A stretch of DNA of 64,000 bases from an uncultured Rhodobacterales bacterium (GCA_903845215.1 CAIMWI010000042.1:22994-86993); one strand, 5' to 3'; positions 1 through 9,226 are shown, counted from the first letter of the stretch. Made by a program: numbers and translations. Notes: a model not told the origin generated them from the sequence alone.

Positions 1-1374
1 TATGCCAGCGTCATCAAAGCCATCCAACTGGCCGATGCCGATATTGTGGGCCTGCAAGAACCTGATGGCAAAACATTAGAAATTGCCGCCCTAGCAGGCT
101 ATCCCTATGCCGATCAGCGCCGCCATATCTTATCCAAATATCCCATCTTTGACAGTGCCTTGGGCGAAACAACCCATGCTGAAGCGCCGCCCTATTCCAT
201 TGCGGGCCTCGACCCGGATGCCATTCATGCTTGGATCGAGGTCGCCCCCGGCCATGTGATCGCCGTGGCCAACACCCACCTGACCTCTGATCCCTATGGC
301 CCCGAACTGGTGCGCGATGGCACGCCCTTGGCCGAGGTTGTGCAAAATGAGATCGACATCCGCCTGCCCGAGGCGCAGGCCCTGATCGACGGGCTAAAGC
401 CCCTAATTGATCGCGGCGTGCCGGTGATCTTGACCGGTGATTTTAACAGCCCGTCGTGGCGCGATTGGACCAGTGCCGCCACCGGCAGCCGCGCAACCCC
501 GGCGTTTGCCGTGGAATGGCCCGTCAGCCTTGCGCTGGAAACAGCCGGCTTTACCGACAGTTTCCGCGCCGTCCACCCCGACCCCGTTCACACCCCCGGC
601 CTGACTTGGACAGCGGGCCGCCCAGCCCCGTATATTCCTGCGGGCGAAACCTTTGACCGGATCGATTTCACTTGGACAGCCAACCTGAAGCCGCTGGATG
701 CCGTGGTGATGGGCGAGGCCGGCAATGCGCAAAACACCCTATCGGTGACGCCGTGGCCCTCGGATCACCGCGCGGTTCTGACCACGGTTGAGGTTGACCC
801 CATTCCCACCCCCGCCCTGATCACCGTTGAACCCCGACCGGTGCGGGCCGGAGATAGCTTTGTCATCCGCGTGGCCACGCCCGACGGTGGCACGTATTCA
901 GCCAATGTTGTGCCGCGCGGCGAAACCACGCCTTTGATCGGCATTTCCGACGTTTCCCCAGATGATAGGCCAACGATCCGCCTGTCCACCCTTGGCCTGC
1001 CGCAGGGCGATTATGACGCGGTGATGCTGGATGCGGCAGGCCTTGAAATCGCCCGCACGCGCTTTGCCATCGTGCCGTCCGATGGCCGCGCCGAAATGGT
1101 CGTAACAGCCCCCGTCACCTTGACCAGCGACATCGCCTTGCACTTCACCGGTGCGGCGGGGTTCAAGCTGGATTGGGTTGGCATTTACCACAAAGGCGAG
1201 CCGTCAGTTTATAACTACCTTGGCTTTGCCTACACCGGCGCGCGGATCAACGGCACTCTCACCTTCCCCGCGGCAGAGCTTTACGAAGCCCTGACGCCGG
1301 GCGATTACGAGGCGCGGTTGCTGTTTGACGATCATTACGAAGTGATGGCGATCGCACCGTTTTCGGTAAAGTAA
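1..1374 (+). CDS. Endonuclease/exonuclease/phosphatase family protein (5' end outside window)
   Basis: The reading frame is open from base 1 and contains no credible start, so the gene begins upstream. The visible 457 residues open inside the EEP fold with the metal-binding Glu of a GLQEPDG motif. They continue through the LTGDFNSPS motif (Asp and Asn of the active site) and the closing SDHRAV motif (Asp and His). After about residue 265 a separate all-beta C-terminal region follows, probably a carbohydrate- or substrate-binding sandwich. The family hydrolyses phosphodiester or phosphomonoester bonds in a metal-dependent way. A secreted nuclease or phosphatase is plausible, but the signal peptide would lie outside the window. 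The substrate cannot be told. Confidence 0.8.
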   Translation, partial: YASVIKAIQLADADIVGLQEPDGKTLEIAALAGYPYADQRRHILSKYPIFDSALGETTHAEAPPYSIAGLDPDAIHAWIEVAPGHVIAVANTHLTSDPYGPELVRDGTPLAEVVQNEIDIRLPEAQALIDGLKPLIDRGVPVILTGDFNSPSWRDWTSAATGSRATPAFAVEWPVSLALETAGFTDSFRAVHPDPVHTPGLTWTAGRPAPYIPAGETFDRIDFTWTANLKPLDAVVMGEAGNAQNTLSVTPWPSDHRAVLTTVEVDPIPTPALITVEPRPVRAGDSFVIRVATPDGGTYSANVVPRGETTPLIGISDVSPDDRPTIRLSTLGLPQGDYDAVMLDAAGLEIARTRFAIVPSDGRAEMVVTAPVTLTSDIALHFTGAAGFKLDWVGIYHKGEPSVYNYLGFAYTGARINGTLTFPAAELYEALTPGDYEARLLFDDHYEVMAIAPFSVK

Positions 1375-1431
1375 CCCGCCCCCTTTCGTCTTCGCCGCCG
1401 CCGTGCCACTGTGCGCCGCAAGGGGGGGGCC

Positions 1432-2358
1432 ATGTCCAAAATCATCATCTCTTGCGCCATCACGGGCTCGATCCATGTGCCAAGCCAATCACCCTACCTG
1501 CCCGTGACGGCGGCAGAGATTGCGACTTCCGCCATTGGGGCTGCACAGGCGGGGGCCGCCATCTTGCACCTGCACGCACGAAACCCCGACACAGGCCGCC
1601 CATCGGCCGATCCAACGCATTGGGCGGGGTTTTTGCCCGCGATCAAAGCGGGCAGCGATGCTGTGGTGAATATGACCACGGGCGGATCGGCCGTGATGAC
1701 ACTGGACCAGCGCCTTGCAGCCCCCAAGGCCAATGCGCCCGAGATGTGCAGCCTGAACATGGGGTCGATGAACTTTGCGCTGTATCCGATGTTGGAGCGG
1801 ATTTCTGCGTTTAAACATGATTGGGAGAAACCCTTTTTAGAAAACTCTGACGATGTGGTGTTTAAGAACACACCGCGCGACATCGCCCATGTCTTATCCG
1901 AAATGGGCCAAGCGCGCGGGGCAAGGTTTGAGTTTGAGTGTTATGATATCAGCCACCTGACTATGCTGAAGCATTTTGTCGATCGTGGACTGGTTCAAGG
2001 GCCGCTGTTCTTGCAGTTTGTCTTTGGCGTCTTGGGCGGCATGCCGGCCGAGCCGGAAATTCTCACGCTGCTCAAACGCAGCGCAGACCGTTTGTTTGGC
2101 GACACCTACCAGTTTTCGGTTCTCGCAGCAGGTCGCGCCCAAATTCCTATGGCCACGATGGCCGCCACCATGGGCGGCCATGTGCGTGTCGGGCTAGAGG
2201 ATAATCTTTACATTTCCAAAGGCGTTTTGGCCCAATCCAATGCCCAACAGGTAGAGTTGATCCGCCAAATCGTAACCCGCCTTGGTCGCACCATAGCCAC
2301 ACCCGATGAGGCACGCGCGATGTTGGGGCTGAAGGGCCGCGACCAGGTGGCCTTTTGA
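1432..2358 (+). CDS. Beta-keto acid cleavage enzyme (BKACE, DUF849 family)
   Basis: The 308-residue protein has the BKACE signature. ITGSIHVPSQSPYLPVT at the N terminus and the HLHAR metal-binding motif (two His that hold Zn) are present, as is GLEDNL near the C terminus. BKACE enzymes condense a beta-keto acid with acetyl-CoA and split it into a CoA ester and acetoacetate. The ATG at 1432 follows a strong AGGGGGG stretch; an earlier in-frame start at 1411 lacks this. The stop overlaps the start of the GNAT gene, so it is probably translated with it. A second, different BKACE at 43.9 kb sits in the carnitine cluster, so this copy probably handles another keto acid. The substrate is unknown. 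Confidence 0.88.
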   Translation: MSKIIISCAITGSIHVPSQSPYLPVTAAEIATSAIGAAQAGAAILHLHARNPDTGRPSADPTHWAGFLPAIKAGSDAVVNMTTGGSAVMTLDQRLAAPKANAPEMCSLNMGSMNFALYPMLERISAFKHDWEKPFLENSDDVVFKNTPRDIAHVLSEMGQARGARFEFECYDISHLTMLKHFVDRGLVQGPLFLQFVFGVLGGMPAEPEILTLLKRSADRLFGDTYQFSVLAAGRAQIPMATMAATMGGHVRVGLEDNLYISKGVLAQSNAQQVELIRQIVTRLGRTIATPDEARAMLGLKGRDQVAF

Positions 2359-2810
2359 CCAAGCCCACCCCCATCCGCCCCGTTACCGCTTCCGACTTGC
2401 CCCGCCTGCGCACCATGTTGCAGGCCCTGTCAGATGAAGATGGCGGCACCTACCAAGTGGCCAGTGAAACGGCCCTCGCGCAAGCTTTGTTCGCCCAAGC
2501 GCCGCTGATCTTTGCCCTTATCGCCGACCACGGCATGGCGTTTTACTATCCAGATTTTTCCACCCATAGGGGCGAGCCGGGTGTCTATCTTCAAGACCTT
2601 TACGTCACCCCCCAAGCGCGCGGCACAGGACTGGCGCGCGCCCTGCTTGGCGCTGTGATGCAGTATCAAAGCTGGGGCGCGCGCTTTATGACCTTGGGCG
2701 TCAGCCCCGATAATGCTGCCGCCACAAGGTTTTACGCCAAAACGGGCTTTACCCCGCGCGGCTACGCGATGATGATCCTTGAAGGACCGCCCCTGAAAGA
2801 CCTTGCATGA
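2355..2810 (+). CDS. GNAT family N-acetyltransferase
   Basis: This 151-residue protein has the GNAT fold. The first beta strand is IRPVTASDLPRLRTML, and the acetyl-CoA pyrophosphate loop is ARGTGLARALLGAV (Q/RxxGxG/A type) at about residues 87-100. The C-terminal N-A-A-A-x-R-F-Y segment is typical of the family. The start is a TTG at 2355 overlapping the upstream TGA stop. The next Met lies beyond the first beta strand, so the TTG is required. Its own stop overlaps the ATG of the deacetylase-like gene. Position between a BKACE and a deacetylase suggests a small acylated amine or amino acid as substrate, but that is inference. Confidence 0.85.
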   Translation: MTKPTPIRPVTASDLPRLRTMLQALSDEDGGTYQVASETALAQALFAQAPLIFALIADHGMAFYYPDFSTHRGEPGVYLQDLYVTPQARGTGLARALLGAVMQYQSWGARFMTLGVSPDNAAATRFYAKTGFTPRGYAMMILEGPPLKDLA

Positions 2811-3823
2811 TCATCTTCCACCACCCCAACCAACGCGCCCATGATCCCAAGTTCTTCCTGTCCTCGGGGGCGGCCATGCCCTGCCCCGAACACCCCAGCC
2901 GTATCGATGCTTTGCTGGCGGGTGTCGCCTCGCTTGGCCTGCACGCGCAAGCCCCCGCCGATCATGGCATCGGCCCAATCGCCGCCATCCACCCGCAGCG
3001 CTATCTGACCTTTTTGCAAACCATTCATGCCCGCTGGCAACACATCCCCGGTGCCAGTGCCGAGGTGATCCCCAACATTCACCCCGCCAACCGCACCGAT
3101 GGCTACCCGCTGTCTGCCGTCGGGCAGGCGGGGTATCATATGACAGACACCTCTTGCCCTATCAGCGCACAAACTTGGGACGCGGCCTATGCCTCGGCGC
3201 AAACGGCGATTGCAGGCAGTGAGGTGCTTTTGCAAGGCGCGCGCGCAGCCTATGCGCTGTGTCGCCCGCCCGGGCACCACGCTTTTGGCGAACTCGCGGG
3301 CGGGTTTTGCTATCTGAACAACACCGCAATTGCAGCCCAGCAACTGGTGCTGTCAGGGCGAAAAGTGGCGATCTTGGATGTCGATCTGCATCACGGCAAT
3401 GGCACCCAAGGCATCTTTTACGACCGCCCCGATGTGCTGACGGTCTCGATCCACGCCCATCCCGAACGCTACTACCCCTTCTATTGGGGCTATCCTGACG
3501 AGCGTGGCCGTGGCGCGGGCGAAGGGGCCAACCTGAACCTCTGCTTGCCCCGTGGCAGCGCCGATGCGGCCTTTCTGCGCGAACTTGACCAAGCCTTGCA
3601 GACCATCACGCTTTGGGGGGCCGATACGCTGGTGCTGGCCTTGGGCCTTGATGCCTTTGCGGGCGATCCTTTCGCGGGCCTTGCCGTAACCACACAGGGC
3701 TTTGCCCAGATCGGCCGCGCCGTCGCAGCCCTTGGCTTGCCCGTGCTGATCGTGCAAGAAGGTGGCTATCTGTGCCCCGAATTGGGCGAAAATCTTGCCG
3801 CTGTCCTGCATGCCTTCCTGTAA
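2807..3823 (+). CDS. Histone deacetylase / acetylpolyamine amidohydrolase family protein
   Basis: The 338-residue protein carries the zinc deacetylase motifs in order. RPPGHHA is the paired catalytic His, DVDLHHGNGTQ supplies the zinc-binding Asp and His, and GLDAFAGDPF supplies the second zinc Asp. GGY near residue 320 completes the site. Length and the N-terminal form fit bacterial acetylpolyamine amidohydrolases better than eukaryote-like HDACs. Such enzymes remove acetyl groups from acetylated polyamines or related amines in the cytoplasm. The ATG overlaps the GNAT stop (ATGA), completing a coupled BKACE-GNAT-deacetylase operon. An acetylase and a deacetylase side by side suggests that a substrate is acetylated, processed and deacetylated. 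Confidence 0.88.
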   Translation: MIIFHHPNQRAHDPKFFLSSGAAMPCPEHPSRIDALLAGVASLGLHAQAPADHGIGPIAAIHPQRYLTFLQTIHARWQHIPGASAEVIPNIHPANRTDGYPLSAVGQAGYHMTDTSCPISAQTWDAAYASAQTAIAGSEVLLQGARAAYALCRPPGHHAFGELAGGFCYLNNTAIAAQQLVLSGRKVAILDVDLHHGNGTQGIFYDRPDVLTVSIHAHPERYYPFYWGYPDERGRGAGEGANLNLCLPRGSADAAFLRELDQALQTITLWGADTLVLALGLDAFAGDPFAGLAVTTQGFAQIGRAVAALGLPVLIVQEGGYLCPELGENLAAVLHAFL

Positions 3824-3826
3824 CCC

Positions 3827-3874
3827 CTTTCATGTTTGCCCAAATATCCCGAGGTCCGGGGCAGCGCCCCGGCT
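3827..3874 (+). repeat. Dispersed intergenic repeat, copy A, with GC hairpin
   Basis: A short module reads CTTTCATGTTTGCCCAAATA followed by TCCCGAGG and then a CCGGGG/CCCCGG stem (3856-3861 with 3867-3872). Related copies occur at 13650-13705 (minus), 40280-40336 (minus), 40401-40470 (plus) and 45868-45920 (plus). All lie between genes. The hairpin sits just after the deacetylase gene and may help end or stabilise its transcript. Confidence 0.7.
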
Positions 3875-3905
3875 TGCCCCCGCCCCACTGTCCGAAAGGT
3901 AGCCC

Positions 3906-4772
3906 TTGCCCTCCCCAACCCCTTTGAAGGGCATTGTCCTGATGCTGGCGGCCATGGCAATTTTGCCGGGCATTGACGTCTTGGCAAAATTCTTGGGCCA
4001 AGACGGCGTGCCCGTGATGCAGATTGTTTGGGCGCGGCTGACATTTGGGGCCCTGCTCACCCTGCCTTTCGCAGTCCGCCACACGGGCCTTAGAGGGCTG
4101 GTGCCAGATCAACCCGGCATCCACACGCTGCGCGCCAGCCTTTTGATGGCCGCCACTTTCTTTTTCTTTTGCGCGCTGAAATATCTGCCCATTGCCGATG
4201 CTTTGGCGATCTTTTTTGTTCAGCCTTTGGTCGTGACGGCGCTGTCCCCTTTGATCTTGAAAGAAACGGTGGGGCCTCGGCGTTGGGCGGCCGTTTGCGT
4301 GGGGTTTGTGGGCACGCTGATCATCATTCGGCCGGGCCTGACGGCACTGAACCCTGGCAGCCTGTTTGCCTTGGCTGCTGGCACCAGTCTTGCGCTGTAC
4401 TTTCTGCTGACGCGCCGCATATCCGGTCGGGCCAAAGCCATCGTGACCACCTTTCACACCAACACCTTGGGCTGTCTTTTGGCATCGGTTCTGGTCGCTT
4501 TTGTTTGGCAAACCCCCACGCTGGCGCAATGGGCCCAATTTCTGGCTCTGGCAGCCATCGCAAACATTGGCCACTACTGCATCGTGCGCGCTTATGACAA
4601 CGCCGAAGCGTCCCTGCTTGCCCCTTTGGCCTATACCGAGATGGTCACATCAACCCTGATGGGGCTGATCTTCTTTGGCGACTTTCCCGATCGTTGGACC
4701 TTTTTGGGTGTGGCGATCCTGATCTCATGCGCCATCTATATCTCGATGCGCGAAAGGAAAACCTTAGCCTAA
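3906..4772 (+). CDS. EamA/DMT family transporter
   Basis: A 288-residue membrane protein with about ten hydrophobic segments arranged as two EamA repeats (the second starts near residue 145). It is the usual size for DMT-superfamily metabolite exporters. The TTG at 3906 is preferred because AAAGG lies six bases upstream. The next in-frame ATG (3942) would cut into the first membrane segment. It follows the deacetylase gene by 82 bases that contain a repeat with a hairpin. Members export amino acids, nucleotide metabolites or other small molecules; the cargo here is unknown. It may export the product of the upstream operon. Confidence 0.83.
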   Translation: MPSPTPLKGIVLMLAAMAILPGIDVLAKFLGQDGVPVMQIVWARLTFGALLTLPFAVRHTGLRGLVPDQPGIHTLRASLLMAATFFFFCALKYLPIADALAIFFVQPLVVTALSPLILKETVGPRRWAAVCVGFVGTLIIIRPGLTALNPGSLFALAAGTSLALYFLLTRRISGRAKAIVTTFHTNTLGCLLASVLVAFVWQTPTLAQWAQFLALAAIANIGHYCIVRAYDNAEASLLAPLAYTEMVTSTLMGLIFFGDFPDRWTFLGVAILISCAIYISMRERKTLA

Positions 4773-4833
4773 GCCCAGCCACTTTGCGCGTCGACCCCGT
4801 ATTCTGACAGACGGCGGCAAGACCCCGCGCAGA

Positions 4834-7050
4834 TCACAGGGCACTTGGACTGCCGGAAATACGGATCTCAGCCGAACCCTTCGCAACGCGCCCGATCATG
4901 GCAGCACTTTTATCCCCTGCCTCGTGCAACTGCGCGATAAGATCTGCCGCTTGATCCCAAGGTACGGCCGCCAGCAAACCGCCACAGGTTTGCGGATCAA
5001 ACAGCAAGGCTGCGCGCGGTGTTGCCAAGCCTTCACCGCGTATCCGCCCCAGCAGGGCCGCGCGATTTGCCGGGGCGAGGGACGAATACGCGCCCAAGGT
5101 GGCCAAAGCCTCGGCCCCGATCATCAGGGGCACTTGGTCAAGCCATAGGTCGGCGGCGGTTCCCGAGGCCTCCATCATCTCCATCACATGCCCGGCCAGT
5201 CCAAAGCCGGTGACATCGGTCATGGCATGGGCATGCGGCGCCAAAATGGCGGAAGCCTGCGCCAAAGGGCGGCGCATTTGGGTGAAACAGGCGGTCACCA
5301 CTTCGCCCAGCAGAAAGGGGGGCATCCGCGCCATGGCCATTTCGGCGGCAAGGATCGTGCCTGATCCAAGAGGCTTGGTCAGGATCAGCGCATCCCCCGC
5401 CTCGGCGCCCTTTTTGGTCAAGGCACTTGCGGCAAGGCCTGTCACCGTAAAACCCAAGGTCAGTTCATGCCCTTGGCTTGTGTGCCCGCCCACCACATCA
5501 GCGCCGGCCTTGGCAAAAACAGCCGAGGCCGCACCCATCACCTCAGCCAAGGTGCGGGCCTGAAGGTCTTCTGACAGGCGCGGCAATATCACTTGGGCCA
5601 AGGCCACTTGCGGCTGGGCCCCCATGGCCCAGATATCGCCCAAGGCATGGATCGCCGCAATCTCACCCATCAGACGCGGGTCGCAAGTGACAGTGCGCAG
5701 ATGGTCTGTGGTGATAACTTGCACACCGTGATCGGTGCGCAAGATAGCCGCGTCATCGCCCACCCCGGTTAAAACGTCTTGCCGTTGCGGGCTGGGCAGG
5801 GCCTGCATCATGGCCCTTAGCCCCTGTGACCCGACCTTGGCCCCACAGCCACCACACAGCGGCTTTTCTGACAAAGCTTCTGCCAATCCCAGAACCGCCG
5901 GGCTTGGCAGGTTCAGCTGGGCCATGGCCGGATAGTCGGCAAACTTGGCCATAAAGCGACGATCGATCCGGTCTTTCAGATGCCAAAGCCAAGCCCCGCC
6001 GCTGCGCAGGGCCCATTTATCCGCCAAGGCCGCGCGGCGGCCCAGCGAGATCAGCTTCAGGTAATCGCGCTGTGGCTGGAAACTCTGCATGGGTTCGCCG
6101 GTCAGCGTGGCGCGCAGATTGGCAAATAGCACAGGGGCTGCGCGCACGGCATAGACCCCCGCTTTGGGGCGCGGCGCGTGGGTGACATGCGCGCAATCGC
6201 CTGCGGCAAAAATCAACGGATCCGATGCGCGCAACTGTGCATCCACTGCAACAAAGCCATCGGTCAGCGTCAGCCCCGTGGATTGCAGCCAAGGCTGCGC
6301 CCGCGCGCCAGCCACCGTCAGGGTAAAGTCGGACGAAAGTCTGCGCCCGTCTGAAAGAACCACCTCCCCCGCCTCGGCCCGCAGGGGGCTAAGGGTGGAC
6401 AGGACCGTCACCTCGTAGTATGCAAGCGCGCGCATCAGCCCTGCACGGCTGGCAGGACGCATCTGCGCCAAAAGCTGCGCGCCACGATCGACCAAAGTGA
6501 CCTGCGGTTCAGCGCCCATCGCGCGCAACCGATGGGCCGAAGCCAGGGCCAGTTCCACCCCGCCAATGCCACCGCCAATCACAACGACGCGTGGTTTGGG
6601 CAAGGCGCGGGCCACAAAAATCTCCCACGCGCGGGCGTAATCTCCCAACGGCTTGGCCGAATGGGTGAAGTCGGCAAAGCCCGCAAGATCGGGCAGGTCC
6701 GAGGTGATGCCGATGTCAATGCTGGCCAGATCATAGGGCAAGGGCGGGCGGCCTTGCAGGATCACGGTTTGCGCATCACGGTCGATGCCAATTGCGCGGT
6801 CCAATATCAACCGCGCACCGGCAAAACGCGCCAGACGGACAAGGTCGATCATGATGTCGCCACGGTGATAATGGCCTGCAATCAAGCCGGGCAGCATACC
6901 GGTATAGGGAGCCACCGGATCAGGATTGATTATGGTCAACCGCACGCCAGCCAAGGGCTTCATCGCCCACATCCGCGCCACCAAGGCATGGGTATGCCCG
7001 CCGCCAATCAGGACAAGGTCGCGCATCAGGGGCAGGTTTGGGTCTTGCAT
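4834..7050 (-). CDS. selD: Selenide, water dikinase fused to FAD/NAD(P)-dependent dehydrogenase
   Basis: A 738-residue two-domain protein. The first ~370 residues are a pyridine nucleotide-disulphide type flavoprotein with LIGGGHTHALV (FAD Rossmann), VIGGGIGGVELA (NAD Rossmann) and FAAGDCAH motifs. The rest is SelD, with GGCGAKVG (the catalytic Cys and Lys, Cys rather than Sec), GVGDDAAIL, GGHT and TDVTGFGLAGH. SelD makes selenophosphate from selenide and ATP. The attached dehydrogenase may supply or sense reduced selenium. The ATG at 7050 has AAGGA upstream; a GTG at 7077 is also possible. The selenophosphate user in this window is mnmH at 19.5 kb; no selA or selB is seen. Confidence 0.92.
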   Translation of the reverse strand: MQDPNLPLMRDLVLIGGGHTHALVARMWAMKPLAGVRLTIINPDPVAPYTGMLPGLIAGHYHRGDIMIDLVRLARFAGARLILDRAIGIDRDAQTVILQGRPPLPYDLASIDIGITSDLPDLAGFADFTHSAKPLGDYARAWEIFVARALPKPRVVVIGGGIGGVELALASAHRLRAMGAEPQVTLVDRGAQLLAQMRPASRAGLMRALAYYEVTVLSTLSPLRAEAGEVVLSDGRRLSSDFTLTVAGARAQPWLQSTGLTLTDGFVAVDAQLRASDPLIFAAGDCAHVTHAPRPKAGVYAVRAAPVLFANLRATLTGEPMQSFQPQRDYLKLISLGRRAALADKWALRSGGAWLWHLKDRIDRRFMAKFADYPAMAQLNLPSPAVLGLAEALSEKPLCGGCGAKVGSQGLRAMMQALPSPQRQDVLTGVGDDAAILRTDHGVQVITTDHLRTVTCDPRLMGEIAAIHALGDIWAMGAQPQVALAQVILPRLSEDLQARTLAEVMGAASAVFAKAGADVVGGHTSQGHELTLGFTVTGLAASALTKKGAEAGDALILTKPLGSGTILAAEMAMARMPPFLLGEVVTACFTQMRRPLAQASAILAPHAHAMTDVTGFGLAGHVMEMMEASGTAADLWLDQVPLMIGAEALATLGAYSSLAPANRAALLGRIRGEGLATPRAALLFDPQTCGGLLAAVPWDQAADLIAQLHEAGDKSAAMIGRVAKGSAEIRISGSPSAL

Positions 7051-7150
7051 GGCGATCAGATCCTTGGGCTGCGCCACCCTATCCCCTTGCTTCAGAACAT
7101 GAAAGCAGGGGATCGTCCCAAACGGTTTGCAGCCCGATAAAGGCGCGGTC

Positions 7151-8143
7151 CTAGGCTTGCACCTTTAAAACAATCTTGCCGATATGGCCCGGCGCTTCGA
7201 TGCGGGCGTGGGCTGCGGCGGCCTCGGTCAGGGGGAATTCACTATCGAGAACGACCTTTAGCTTGCCCGCTACAACCAAAGGCCACACATTGGCTTCCAC
7301 CTCGGTTGCGATGCGGGCTTTGGCAAGGTCAGATTGCGGGCGCAGGGTTGATCCGGTCAGGGTCAGGCGGCGCATCATCAGGTCGGCAAAGTTGACCTCG
7401 ACCTTGGCACCTTGCAGAAAGGCGATTTGCACCAACCGCCCGTCATCGGCCAAAGAGCGCAGGTTTTGCGGCAGATAGGCCCCGCCCACCATATCAAGGA
7501 TCAGGTTCATGCCCCCCGCCTTGCGCAAGATCTGCGCCCAGTCTTGCGTGCGGTAGTTCAGGCCCATCTCTGCGCCCAAATCCTGACAAATCCGCGCCTT
7601 GTCATCGCTGCCCGCTGTGGCAAAAACCCGCGCGCCCAAGGCATGGGCGATCTGGATGGCGGTCACCCCAATGCCCGATGTGCCCCCATGCACCAAAAAC
7701 CGCTCACCCGCCTTCAGCCCGCCGCGCATGACCACATTCGACCAGACGGTAAAACATGTTTCGGGCAAACAAGCCGCCTCGCGCAGCGACAGGCCCTGCG
7801 GGATGGGCAGGGCATGGACCTCGGCACAAGCGGCGTATTCGGCGTATCCGCCACCGGGCAAAAGGGCGCAGACCTGATCGCCCTCTTTATAGCGCGTACA
7901 GCCCGGCCCCAAAGCCACCACCGTGCCGGAACATTCCAACCCCGGCAGGGGCGAGGCCCCGGCGGGCGGCGCATAAGACCCCGCCCGTTGCAGCGCATCG
8001 GGGCGGTTCACGCCGGCATAGGCCAGCCGGATGATGATTTGGCCATGGCTTGGCACCGGAACCGGCACCATACAGGGCTGCAAGACCTCTGGCCCACCGG
8101 GTTCGGTGATGGCGATTGCGTGCATGTCGTATGACAGGGTCAT
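7151..8143 (-). CDS. NAD(P)H quinone oxidoreductase (zinc-independent MDR, PIG3-like)
   Basis: A 330-residue medium-chain dehydrogenase/reductase. It has the GroES-like N half (AYAGVNRPDALQRAG, then PGLECSGTV) and an NADPH-binding Rossmann half with HGGTSGIGVTAIQIA. No zinc-site Cys/His set is visible, so it belongs to the quinone oxidoreductase branch. It likely reduces quinones or enones with NADPH in the cytoplasm. The ATG at 8143 has AAAGGGG upstream. It starts one base after the stop of COQ9, so the two are co-transcribed, which points to a role around ubiquinone. Confidence 0.88.
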   Translation of the reverse strand: MTLSYDMHAIAITEPGGPEVLQPCMVPVPVPSHGQIIIRLAYAGVNRPDALQRAGSYAPPAGASPLPGLECSGTVVALGPGCTRYKEGDQVCALLPGGGYAEYAACAEVHALPIPQGLSLREAACLPETCFTVWSNVVMRGGLKAGERFLVHGGTSGIGVTAIQIAHALGARVFATAGSDDKARICQDLGAEMGLNYRTQDWAQILRKAGGMNLILDMVGGAYLPQNLRSLADDGRLVQIAFLQGAKVEVNFADLMMRRLTLTGSTLRPQSDLAKARIATEVEANVWPLVVAGKLKVVLDSEFPLTEAAAAHARIEAPGHIGKIVLKVQA

Positions 8144-8144
8144 T

Positions 8145-8840
8145 TTAAAGCCCCTTTCGGTAGTAGCCCGGCAAATCCTGCGCGGCACTTGGCGCACGGA
8201 TGCGGTCGAAAAAGGCCAAGGGTCCGGTCATCAGCGCCTTGCCCAAGGGATTGGCATTAAACGCCGCCTTGGCCTTTTCAAAGGCCATGACATTGGCAAT
8301 GCGGCGGTCCAGAAACTCCCACGTCGCAGCATGATCGGGGCTGTCATCGCCCAACCAATAAAGCACCGTTGCCGCATAAACCGCCGACAGCGTGGCGCGT
8401 TTGGAGTACCAGTTTACGTCTGTCGACCTATCGCCCAAAGCGACCCAAATGGCATCCGCAGTGCCCCAAAGGGCCCGCGCCCCCTCGGCTGCGTAAAGCG
8501 GCAAAGACAGCAACGCCGTGCCGCGCCGCACCGCCTCGGCATCGGTGTCTTGAAGGCGCAAGCGTACCGCCAAAGTCACCCGATCGCGAAAGCGCATGGC
8601 CTGCAAATCTTGCTCGGCCAAGGCCGCAACCATCTGCTGATCGCCCAAACGGTGATAAGCCAGCGCCAGATCGACCCCGCCGCGCGGCACCAAGGCTTGC
8701 GCTTGCGCCAAGGTCAGGCCCGAATCAGCTGCAGCTTGCGTCAAAGCCGCCTGCGACCAGCCTTCAAAGGCCACGTGTGGCAGTGCTGCATAAACCAGCA
8801 TTTCCAACGTCTTATCCACATTCACCCCCGCCATCGCCAT
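8145..8840 (-). CDS. COQ9 family ubiquinone biosynthesis protein
   Basis: A protein of about 231 residues with a TetR-like N-terminal helical part (LVYAALPHVAFEGWSQAALTQAA). It carries the COQ9 signature near the C terminus, RSTDVNWYSKRATLSAVY followed by WLGDDS. COQ9 binds lipids and presents ubiquinone intermediates to the COQ7 hydroxylase at the membrane. The start is uncertain: ATG at 8840 follows GGAATGCGGGG, another ATG lies two codons later, and a TTG at 8891 is less likely. It is the first gene of a two-gene operon with the quinone oxidoreductase. Confidence 0.88.
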   Translation of the reverse strand: MAMAGVNVDKTLEMLVYAALPHVAFEGWSQAALTQAAADSGLTLAQAQALVPRGGVDLALAYHRLGDQQMVAALAEQDLQAMRFRDRVTLAVRLRLQDTDAEAVRRGTALLSLPLYAAEGARALWGTADAIWVALGDRSTDVNWYSKRATLSAVYAATVLYWLGDDSPDHAATWEFLDRRIANVMAFEKAKAAFNANPLGKALMTGPLAFFDRIRAPSAAQDLPGYYRKGL

Positions 8841-8942
8841 CCCCGCATTCCAGACCTTATAGACAAGCCCGTCGCCCTTTGCTAAGCGCAACGGGCCTGC
8901 ACATCTAGTGCAACTCTAACTTAGGAAGGTGGTGACAACCAC

Positions 8943-9149
8943 ATGCAGGTCAGCGTCCGTGACAACAACGTCGAGCAAGCCCTTCGGGCTCTCAAGAAAA
9001 AGCTGCAGCGCGAAGGCGTGTTCCGCGAAATGAAGCTTAAGCAACATTTCGAGAAGCCCTCCGTCAAAAAAGCGCGCGAGCAAGCCGAAGCCGTTCGCCG
9101 TGCAAGGAAACTTGCGCGCAAGAAGCTTCAGCGTGAAGGCGGCGTTTAA
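8943..9149 (+). CDS. rpsU: 30S ribosomal protein S21
   Basis: A 68-residue, very basic protein beginning [20 protein letters not shown], which is the S21 pattern. It has the ending rich in Arg and Lys seen in alphaproteobacterial S21. It binds the platform of the small subunit and helps initiation. A long Shine-Dalgarno (AGGAAGGTGG) lies upstream. It is divergent from COQ9 and is followed by a clear intrinsic terminator, so it is probably a single-gene unit. Confidence 0.97.
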   Translation: MQVSVRDNNVEQALRALKKKLQREGVFREMKLKQHFEKPSVKKAREQAEAVRRARKLARKKLQREGGV

Positions 9150-9226
9150 GCTTTGGCTTGAACATCGCCGGTCTTGAGCAAAGGCCGACGCAGCGAACAC
9201 TGGGGCAGAGATGCCCACCCGATTGA

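Noticed and set aside
3606..4574. A 322-codon open frame on the minus strand opposite the deacetylase and EamA genes
   Set aside because: Its product is rich in Gln, Arg and Gly with no family resemblance, and it lies antisense to two well-supported genes; high G+C creates such shadow frames.
5860..5900. Selenocysteine in the SelD active site
   Set aside because: The codon at the catalytic position reads as Cys in GGCGAK, with no in-frame TGA.
6532..7140. A 202-codon plus-strand frame opposite the selD fusion
   Set aside because: Shadow of the FAD domain on the other strand.
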